Shown one piece after another: positions 10,597-17,935 of a DNA stretch of 29,836 bases. The notes under the pieces are model-generated. The model saw nothing but the letters and a program-made list of their open reading frames with translations. It made no database searches and had not been told where the DNA came from. Position 1 is the first letter of the stretch. Each line of letters begins with the position of its first letter. Both the position numbers and the translations under genes were made by a program. The stretch spans positions 1,478,004 to 1,507,839 of the forward strand of contig NW_003546242.1 of assembly GCF_000090795.2 (NCBI RefSeq). The letters are read 5' to 3'. The DNA is from Amphimedon queenslandica (Eukaryota > Porifera > Demospongiae > Haplosclerida > Niphatidae).

Positions 10597-11247
10597 TCAA
10601 AAGTATACTGGACAAATGCCAAATCCTGGACTTGACCTGTATAATTTATAAAAGGAAAGAGTATTAATAATAATAAAACAATTTCAACATAAACACTTAC
10701 TATGAACAACAGTAATTATTCTTTTAAAATCTGGAGATGAGCTATGACAATATCTCTTTATCTTGTAATGATCATAGTGATGGCCAGCCTTACTTCTATG
10801 AAAAAAAGAGTGTTGTATCCGCCTTTGTCACATTACTAACATAAGCCACAGGAGAGTCTTGCATATCCAGACACCATTTTTATCAGCCCTGATGTCTGTT
10901 GGGTCATCTAAATGACTCATATTGACTACAAACAACACATTTCTTTGATCATTAACTGGTTGCTTTAAGCACTACTTCTTGGTTGTACTAAATCAGTAAG
11001 CATTATCTGAGCCAGTTTTGCAGTACTATAATGCTCATTTGCATGATTCCATTGGTAAACTGGCAAACGTGTCATTATCATAAAACTCCCATAACAGAAC
11101 ATAGCCATGATTAAATTAAATAACACTGGCAGACTTGGCAGACTTACTTATTAACAATATCAGCACTTGATACATCAGAATTAGTAACGTGAAAATCACT
11201 ATCAGTCTTGTAATGAAAAACCAGATGATTTATATTCAGAATCCCTA
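10597..11247. repeat. Direct segmental repeat, copy 1 (5' part of MULE)
   Basis: This segment is alignable with 12523-13574 in the same orientation, sharing for example AAATGCCAAATCCTGGACTT, ATAAAAGGAAAGAG and GTGTTGTATCCGCCTTTGTC. It corresponds to MULE N-terminal exons and the introns between them. The exon readings here are more damaged than in the second copy. Confidence 0.8.
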
Positions 11248-11666
11248 TATACCAGCAAACCTTTAATTCTGTAATATCACCATGGCTTACTAACCTTTCC
11301 GTATCGAAATCTTCTGTAAACTCTGCCTTCAACATAACTACCGAGGCACTACTACAAAAAGGCGTGTCTCAGGGTGGGACTACAGAAAACCAAGGCTTAC
11401 CTCCCGTCTTTAAGTTATGGTACAGAGACTTCTCTAAGCTCCAGATCTATTTCAGGCTCAGAATCTCCCTCTGAATCCATAGTTAGATTTGTAACATCCT
11501 TAATAGCATGAGCATGGCTTTCCATTTCTCAACCTGTATACAGTTCCATATGACATGTTCCTGGCGTATGTACCTGAGTATTTCCGTATACTCTAAGCTC
11601 TTCTTTGTTTCCGTATTTCTCTGTTGCTGATTTCTTAATTTCCCATTCCTACTTTTATGACTACCC
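11246..11666 (-). repeat. MULE 5' segment also found at 26635-27042
   Basis: It shares long blocks with 26635-27042 in the same orientation, such as AAAAAGGCGTGTCTCAGGGT, CTCCAGATCTAT and TTCTTAATTTCCCATTCC. It covers the start of the MULE reading (MDSEGDSEPEIDLEL), its first intron and the upstream GAAATACGGAAA-type border, which appears as its complement TTTCCGTATTTC. Confidence 0.75.
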
Positions 11667-11703
11667 ATTTTCAGGTTGCTTGACCCAATTATCATACTTA
11701 CTG

Positions 11704-11744
11704 GTCACGTGACATGTATTACTAGTATGGGGAAGTCACGTGAT
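11704..11744. promoter_or_regulatory. Two E-box palindromes upstream of MULE copy 1
   Basis: GTCACGTGAC at 11704 and GTCACGTGAT at 11735 contain CACGTG cores 31 bp apart. They lie about 40-80 bp beyond the apparent 5' border of the minus-strand MULE. CACGTG binds bHLH-zip factors of the Myc/USF/MITF type in animals. The motif is visible; use as a promoter element is a guess. Confidence 0.3.
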
Positions 11745-11785
11745 TAACAAGGCAAGCAACCAGCAAGTATCCTTGGTTCAATTTA

Positions 11786-12168
11786 GTTGCATTCCATTGG
11801 TATCACATGATGCAAAATGTCAGCTTTCTGACGACAGTATCACAAAACAGGTTTGTACTGCAGGAAGTATAATGATCCATGACAATCCTTGACAGTTGTG
11901 AGCATCACCAGTGTATAGAGAATATTTCTTATTTCCTTATAGACATAAACATAAGGAGAAAAGAAACAGTGCATCTTAAATTTAATCCTGTTTTTTACTT
12001 CATCAGATAAATGGATCTTCACTAGTTTTAAGATTTTAAAATAACTGTAATCATCATAGTTCGTAGTAAACCAATGAAATTCTTTTTTACTCCGTTTTGA
12101 TGCTTTAAATTACTGCTAGAAGAGGTACTAGTGGCAATTTTGCATCATGTGATGCCAATGCAATGAAT
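11786..12168. mobile_element. MITE-like element of about 380 bp
   Basis: ATTGGTATCACATGATGCAA on the left (arm about 11789-11818) and the reverse complement of 12137-12166 (ATTGGCATCACATGATGCAA) are terminal inverted repeats about 30 bases long with few mismatches. The interior has no coding frame of note. Exact ends and target duplication are not clear. It lies between two MULE ends that face each other (11607-11658 and 12373-12430). Confidence 0.55.
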
Positions 12169-12372
12169 GCATCTGAACTTTGCAATTATTAATCAAAGGT
12201 CAACTGTGTCAACAGTCTGAGTTCCGAGGGGATGGTCTGAGTAGAGATAGTATTTATGGTCTGAGCATAGATTATATACCATTATACGTACCTAATTTAT
12301 GGTCTATTTTAGGTCGTAGGTCAAAGGTAGCTCACGTGAATTCTTTCCGCTCATGTTGGTGCCCTTTGCGTT

Positions 12373-12520
12373 ATAGAAGTAGGAATGGGAAATTAGGAAA
12401 TCAGTGGGAAACGGAAAAATACGGAAAAGAAGAAATGACATGTAAAAGCATCTGAAATTTGTTGAATTTTTAATCATTAATAATTATTATTTTTATTGGA
12501 AAGAATCCAATTATAGTCAA
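12373..12520 (+). repeat. MULE-end-like repeat, facing that of copy 1
   Basis: AGTAGGAATGGGAAATTAGG is the reverse complement of the 11625-11655 stretch with one mismatch. The sequence continues with GGAAAAATACGGAAAAGAAG, and its 3' part is alignable with 2580-2680. It therefore marks a second MULE border, either from a separate copy or as the opposite terminal repeat. Confidence 0.5.
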
Positions 12521-12522
12521 AA

Positions 12523-13574
12523 ATCAAAACTATACTAGACAAATGCCAAATCCTGGACTTCTCTCTATCCACCAGGTCCGTGTGAATGAGATGTATGATA
12601 TTCATAGACTTTTAATGATATTCATTTGGATACCGCAATGAAAAATTTATCTGGCTGCCATGTTGGGGGTATACTTTGTAGAGTCGTCAATCGGGAAAAG
12701 GTGTTATTTTACAACTTTTCAGGCAGATCAAAGGACCTGCATCTAGAGTGAAAAGATTCGAACCTTAATCTTCATTTCTGTACCACTGCAACAATTAGGA
12801 GCCCCTAAGTAATGCGGAAAATCTGATCAGGCCGATTTTAGCCTTTTGGCCCATTGGTTAATGTATAGTTTATACCCCCCAAGATGGCGGCCAAGAAATT
12901 TTATTGTTTTTACGGTATCCCTCTGAATATCATTAATCTGGTTAATGGGGATCTGGTCGATAATATATAAAAGGAAAGAGAAATAATAATAATGATGAAA
13001 CAATTTCAACATAAGTACTTATTATGAACAACAGTAATTATTGTTTTAAAATCTGCTATGACCATAGTAGGTTCTTGTTATCTTGTAATGATTATGGTAG
13101 AGCCAGCCTTACTTCTATGAAGAAAAGTGTTGTATCCGCCTTTGTCACCTTACTAACATAAGCCACAGAAGAGCCTTTGCTTGTCCAGACACAGACACCA
13201 TTTTTATCCGCCCTGATGTCTGTCGAGTCATCTAAATGACTCATATTGACTACAAAAGACACATTTTTTTGAACATTAACTGGTTGCTTTAAGCACCCCT
13301 TACTTGGTGGTACTAAATCAGTAACAAATATCTGAGCCAGTTTTGCAAGGCTATAATGCTCACTTGATTTGCATGATTCTATTAAAACTGGCAAACTCTT
13401 GTGTCATTATCATGAAACTCTCCCCTAATAAAACAACCATAGTTGAATTAAATGACACTGACAGACTTACTTATGAACAATATCAGCACTCAATACGTCA
13501 TAATTACTAACGTAATTATCACTATCAGAGTCATGTAATGACAAACCAGATAATTCATATTCAGAATCCCTACA
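12523..13574 (-). pseudogene. Duplicated 5' piece of the MULE gene, interrupted by a MITE
   Basis: Minus strand. Exon-like piece 13574-13463 is open and reads DSEYELSGLSLHDSDSDNY to ADIVHK, then GTAAGT as a splice donor. After an intron-like gap, 13394-13092 is open for about 100 codons with CKSSEHYSLAKLAQIFVTDL, then VSFVVNMSHLDDSTDIRADK followed by NGVCVW. The equivalent in MULE copy 2 is FVVDLTSIRCIDEIRADNIG, so this is the conserved N-terminal region of the MULE family, probably involved in DNA binding. No catalytic part follows. The homologous segment in copy 1 lies about 2.3 kb away. A MITE separates its distal 38 bp (12523-12560) from the rest. Confidence 0.6.
12561..12962. mobile_element. 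MITE of about 400 bp with long inverted repeats
   Basis: Comparison with the sister repeat at 10597-10660 shows extra sequence here. Its ends TATCCACCAGGTCC and (reverse-complemented) TATCGACCAGATCC match at 12 of 14 bases. The complementarity continues inward, with AATGATATTCA and GGATACC shared, then GGCTGCCATGTTGGGGGTAT against GGCCGCCATCTTGGGGGGTA, giving arms of roughly 110 bases. No target duplication is certain. The sister copy serves as the empty site. Confidence 0.65.
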
Positions 13575-14069
13575 GAGTATATGTAGCTAAAACGAGACAG
13601 CACCTATTATGGGACTTTATTATATTTTGACTTTAAAATGACTACACTAACTAACTAACCTTAGTACTGCTGTATGTGTTGTCATGTTTGATTTGCAAAA
13701 AAATCACAAAAATTGACAAAAACATGCAAAAGCCAAGGTAAGTTTACGGATATGCACCGCCATCATTAAGGCTAGATAGAAGGTGACATGTGTTTCTCTC
13801 CTCTTATTTCTCAGTTGGCAGCTCTTCTTCTCAGTTGTCAGCTCTTCTTCTCACTTAGTCTCGCGTAGCCAGACTACTTCTCAATCAGTCTTCGACAGAC
13901 TCTAACTATCACTCTAAGTTAACCTTGCGTTTAAATACTTGAGGTGGAAAAACACTGCGTTTCCGAGTCTATTTTTCATCAGCTGTCAGATTTTCCTCAT
14001 TAGAGATTGCAAGTATTATTGGTCGAAATTATCACTTTAAACTTGTTGGTAGATCTACAAAACTCAGTC
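13575..14069. other. Upstream flank of pogo-like element
   Basis: A+T-rich. It holds a twofold 20-bp repeat (TCAGTTGGCAGCTCTTCTTC at 13811-13830 and 13831-13850, one mismatch) and, just after it, TCTCGCGTAGCCAGACT at 13860-13876, which matches the outer end of the 3110-3835 element (TCTCGTGTAGCCAGCCC). This is possibly a solo terminal remnant of that repeat family. No gene is visible. Confidence 0.5.
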
Positions 14070-14289
14070 ATGGCATGTAGAGAAAACAATAGTCCACCCA
14101 ATCTATGGAATTTGGAAATAGCTGTTGCCAGTGTCAGAGAAGGAATGAATGGATTGAGAGAGGCAGCAAGAATGGACAACTTGCCAGTTGAATCGTTTAG
14201 AAGAGTCCATGATATTGTTACTATCAATTGTCGTCCAGGCCCACCCACTGTTCTAATCTAAAAGAAGACTGTTCATACCAAATATAGGT

Positions 14290-14425
14290 TAGACAACGCA
14301 TTTGAGGTTTCTACGTGATTTAGATTACCGAGGAAACAAATTTAATTAACCAAGGGCGTAGCCTGAGGTTAATTAATGTTTCCAAGGTAATCTAAATCAC
14401 GTAGAAACCGAAAATGCGTTGTCTA
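14290..14425. repeat. Foldback repeat inside the pogo-like gene
   Basis: Arms 14290-14351 and 14367-14425 are about 60 bases each and nearly complementary (TAGACAACGCATTT..., TCTACGTGATTTAGATTACC), with a loop of only 15 bases. The TTAGATTACC motif recurs near the right end of the neighbouring Crypton-like element at 15116, so the two may belong to one composite insertion. Confidence 0.8.
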
Positions 14426-14431
14426 GGTTTT

Positions 14432-15168
14432 TTAGATTATAGTCAGGTACTGTGAGGCAGAGGGCTCGTTGCCAACAAGGATAATGCTGTTGCTAACCAG
14501 TCTTTTCAATGTTCTGAAAAGCTATTGGTCAGTGATTTTACCTTGGGAGACGCCATAGCGACAGCACAGGACAGTTTCAAATATCACAACTAGCTAGGTC
14601 CGACAAAGATAACACTCGGCAATGTCTTCTACAATACTAGCCTGTCCTGTTAGAGCTGTGCAGCAAACAGCACAAGGACGAAGATATGCTATCGCAAGCG
14701 AAAAAGATATATTGGAAGCAAGGAGTGCATCCGTACCCGAAAAAACGAGGGCAGACACAAATTGGTGCATAAACCAATGGAATACTTTGTGTAGGTCGAA
14801 GCTGCAACTTGATGAAACTCCATCCATCATGTCCATCCATAATGGAATGCACTGGTCACCATAGCATCGATGGAGTGAGAAGCTACAAGAGGACATCAGC
14901 TGAACAAATGATTGAGATATCAGATATTTTAGCAAACACTCAAAATACTCAACAAACAAAAAAATTAAAATGTCAATGGACGGTGAACCACGAATTGCTT
15001 TCAATAACTGCACAAATGTGACTGTAAATATTCAAAGATAACAATTAATTATATTATTAATAATGGTTATTAACAAGTAATCTAAGAAGTTATTAAGAGG
15101 TAACTAAGCTACTTAGATTACCTCATTTGACCAATTAAATTGCCTCATTTTACCTGACTATAATTTAA
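14432..15168 (+). mobile_element. Non-autonomous element carrying a Crypton-like gene remnant
   Basis: The left end TTAGATTATAGTCAGGTA plus TGAGGCA, and the reverse complement of the right end TTAAATTATAGTCAGGTA plus TGAGGCA, form a terminal inverted repeat of about 28 bases. The element interrupts the pogo-like gene. Known Cryptons lack terminal inverted repeats, so either the remnant rode into a different element, or the ends belong to a Crypton-like lineage that has acquired repeats. Confidence 0.6.
14622..15041 (+). pseudogene. Crypton/ZMYM-like protein with the catalytic core deleted
   Basis: ATG 14622 opens MSSTILACPVRAVQQTAQGR. A helical N-terminal motif follows, SVPEKTRADTNWCINQWNTL, typical of the SAM-like DNA-binding part in front of the tyrosine recombinase fold (DUF3504 region) in Cryptons and their ZMYM/KCTD1-type domesticated relatives. 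After one frame change the downstream part reads SYKRTSAEQMIEISDILANT and, in a further frame, AFNNCTNVTVNIQR before TAA at 15039. That Asn/Cys/Val-rich tail is also characteristic of this family. The roughly 200-300 residues expected between (the recombinase with Arg, His and Tyr) are missing. The gene therefore keeps both ends and lacks the enzyme. Confidence 0.55.
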
Positions 15169-17030
15169 TACCTCTTAGAATGGCTGATGTGAGCTATGAT
15201 TTAAATAGAAAGACCGTAATGAAGTTAGCCTTTACAATTGCTGAAAAGACAGGGAAATCTCATCCATGTAAAGGAGAATCAACAGGCTGAGCGTGGTTTG
15301 ACATGTTTACAAGGCGTTACCCTCGTCTAACTCTTTGTAGTCCTCATCCATTATCTCAAACCAGAGCATTTGCAGGAAGCCCAGAAATAATCCGTGATTT
15401 TTCAGCAAATTAGATGCTGTATTTGGACGTCTCAACTTATTGTCTAAACCAATGATGATATAGCATGCCGATGAAATGGGCACTTCAGTCGTACTTAAAC
15501 TAGGAAAGGTCAAACTGGGTCGAAATCTATGTTTATTCTATCGTATCAGGAGAGAGGTAAAACCACACTATTATGGCTTGTGTGTCAGTGTTGGCATTTG
15601 TTTTACCACCTATGATAATCTACCCTGGAAAAAGGGCACTACCTGATAATTATAAAGCAGGAGCTGTTCCAAACACCTTATTTGTTACCAGTACAAATGG
15701 CTGGATAAACTCAAAATTGTATTTGGAATGGCTTAATTTCTTTTAAATAATATTTCTCCTGCCAGGCCAGTTCTTGTCCAAGCTGGCCATTCCTCTCACA
15801 TGACCATAGAGGCAATTGAATATGCTAAAAGCAATCAACTCTACATTCTCTGCCTTCCTTCACACATGACACACATCTTACAACCTTTAGATATCGGTGT
15901 TTTTAAGTTGTTTAAATTCAACTTTTCTAAAGCTTGCACTAATTACTTCAGTAAAAATCCTGGTCGTGTTATTACTCCCGATCTGTTATCCTCTCTAGTT
16001 TCTGAAGTGTGGCCAGTCTGTGTGACACACTTAATGTAATGAGTGGTTTTCGTAAGTCTGGACTGTTTCCATTCAACCCAAGTGTTTTAAGCGACAGATT
16101 AGGTCCTTCTAAAGTGTTTAAAGAGGACAGTAAAAGCAATGAGACTCCTGAATTGGCTCCACCCATTATTCTACCTTCTACATTTGATAGTCCTTCAACA
16201 ACAGAAATATGTTTTTCTGCACCTGTACTAAGTGATACTCATTCTATTAATCCTACTCCATCTGTTGATATTTCTCCTGTACCTCTATCTCATATGGATA
16301 CAAATAGTAGTGTATCTGTTAATGATGATACAGAACTGTTTACAGAAGCACAGGAGAAATTCTTCTCTTAACGTTTTGAAGAAGGCTACGACCTGTATGA
16401 TCCTTTATTTGTGACCTGGCCTAAAATAAGGCACCCATATCACTGTGTTTCGGTATCTTCTGTTGCGTTATTTGAAGAATGTACAGCTACTACTTGTACA
16501 AGTGTTACTAGTTGCACCAAACCTATCAGTACTGTGTCATTGTCAATAACTCCATCTCAAACACAAACTGACACTTTGGGCGAAAATTTAGTATTACCAT
16601 CTGCATCTCGTACGTACATCTAAGCGAAAAAAGAATGCTGAAGCTCTCAATAGCAAAGCTGTTTGTATGACAGATTTACGTAGTGATTGGAAACTCAAAG
16701 AAGAGAAAAAAGTCATGGAAAAAAAACAGTTGAGTGCAGAACTAAAAAGATAAGAGAGAAGAAAATTCAAAAAAAAGAAAAGAGAATAAAAGAAGAAAAG
16801 AAGAAAAAGGAAAATATTTGAAGAAATCAACAGATAGTACTTTAAAAAAGAAACAAAAGGAAGACAGTTGGCCCAATTGTGGAGTGAAATACGATGATGT
16901 TAGTGATATTTGGATTGCATGTGACGTCTGTGATAGATGGCTAAATTTTGAGTGTACTGAATTAAAAGATAGAAGTGACATACTTGATACCTTTATTTGT
17001 CGAGATTGTGTAAAGTTTTATATTTTCGTA

Positions 17031-17926
17031 CAAAAAAATGTTTGTCTCATAATTGTCTCTTAATTGCAGCAGTGTCTCACAATTGCATCATTTGGGCTTG
17101 TGTAGTTTCAATAAATTTTCCTTAAAGCAAGCGATAAACTTTTTAGGTTTTAACTTTTGCAGTGTCTTCTATGGCTCAATTAATACTGCTGAAAATTCCA
17201 TTTGTATTACTTTTGTTGTTTCTGAGTTATGGTGCCATAAAGTTGGGTCTCATAATAGCCCCGCCTACTCTACAAAGCAATGTTGGAAAAAATAATTTTT
17301 AATTTTCTCTGTTAAATTAGAATAGACAACATGGCACAATGTTTAGTGTTTGTTTTTAACGCTCTATTAATTAGTTCCTTTAATTTTGATGTTTTTCTTT
17401 TCGGGACCTAGCACTGACCACATGCACTGATGTTATTGTAGGGAAGACTTCTGTAGCAAATAAAGCTTTGTTATTTTATAATTACACTCGATTTTGCATG
17501 GCTTCTAATGATAGCGACTACCTTCAATTTTCAAAAGTAGTTATATCCTTCTTTTGTTTGCAGTTTTAACTCCAGGACATCAAGAGGATTCCAAAAATGT
17601 TAACATTGCTTAGTTTCCATTAAAAATATGGTTTACTTTTATTTTCTTTCTAAAAAGTAGCTGATTCTTGTCCATATTTGTTCAATAAAAATATATACGG
17701 TTTATGGCACAAAATTAATGTGACATTTTATTTGTGTATAATTTGTGCCCAGATTTTTGGCAGGATAGGTTTAGAAGCATTTTTATGCTGTTTAAAGTAC
17801 TACACAAAAATAGGCTTCCTCGAAATACTTTACATGTCATAATAATAACAATAATTTTCTGTTTTCTCATAATAATAATAATAGTAAATTAATAATAATA
17901 ACAATAATAACAATAACAAATAATAA
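17031..17926. other. 3' flank of the pogo-like element; no gene
   Basis: T-rich sequence with possible AATAAA polyadenylation signals near 17111, 17459 and 17684. An 80-codon plus-strand frame at 17053-17295 shows no motif. At 17832-17935 the DNA becomes an imperfect AAT/AAC microsatellite directly behind copy B. Confidence 0.5.
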
Positions 17927-17935
17927 TATTAATAT
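17832..17935. repeat. Imperfect AAT/AAC microsatellite
   Basis: Runs of AATAATAAT and AACAATAAC make up most of this stretch. It abuts the 3' end of copy B of the unnamed family. Confidence 0.8.

Larger units (their letters stand above)
8523..11470 (-). pseudogene. MULE-type transposase relic, copy 1
   Basis: Minus-strand pieces in order: 11466-11401, acidic start MDSEGDSEPEIDLEL ending at a GTAAG donor; 11245-11144, a second exon-like acidic piece ending ADIVNK at GTAAGT; 10640-10441, FPPHGNSK and KPSTINMKKKEVL; 10170-9900, CDLPRDKRQVYNFKTAEI and PMCVLATDQLLKDLE in shifting frames; about 9720, TDREPELSKAF (second catalytic Asp region); 9686-9288, AIHLRCVNHLCQNIK (C-x2-H) and FTTNASESINNV (catalytic Glu region); 9066-8641, GIWKKAANIL then CCDDKCVTFKSFRLC, a SWIM-like zinc pattern whose usual His is Tyr (CFYVVA). 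This order matches Mutator-like (MULE) transposases of invertebrates. The first catalytic Asp region is unreadable near 9880. A hAT-type MITE splits the gene at 10179-10432. Confidence 0.7.
14070..17030 (+). pseudogene. Pogo/Jerky-like DDE transposase with PHD-like finger, split by a nested insert
   Basis: Start ATG 14070 (MACRENNSPPNLW). Residues 10-60 form a pipsqueak-type helix-turn-helix (AVASVREGMNGLREAARM, then RPGPPTVL). The gene is interrupted after about 14263 and resumes near 15180 (MADVSYDLNRKTVMKLAF). The DDE domain follows: HADEMGTSVV (first Asp, 15470-15472); VQAGHSSHMTIEAIEYA, where the family's second Asp is Ala (15782-15784); and HILQPLDIGVFK (third Asp, 15890-15892). GFRKSGLFPFNP closes the domain near 16075. 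Ser/Thr-rich and K/E-rich linkers lead to a PHD-like finger (16818-17010) with CDVCDRWLNFEC and CRDC, but the first Cys is Trp and the usual His is Asn. Stops and frame changes occur near 15463, 15745, 16035, 16370 and 16750. The family cuts and pastes at TA sites; this copy is dead. Confidence 0.8.

Noticed and set aside
10314-10709. A 131-codon minus-strand frame spanning the hAT MITE border
   Set aside because: Not a single gene: it runs from MULE coding sequence into the MITE. The part after KLG (ADLWGGQGRQCPPKIF) is translated element sequence.
14594-15013. A 139-codon minus-strand frame, longer than the plus-strand Crypton-like frame
   Set aside because: The plus strand carries the recognisable Crypton-like motifs at both ends; the minus frame has none.
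16742-16981. Minus-strand frame rich in Phe, Ser and Leu resembling membrane segments
   Set aside because: It is the antisense of the purine-rich K/E linker and PHD-like region of the pogo-like gene.
17832-17935. AAT/AAC repeats considered as a regularly spaced array such as CRISPR
   Set aside because: No spacers or palindromic repeat units; this is a simple microsatellite in eukaryotic DNA.
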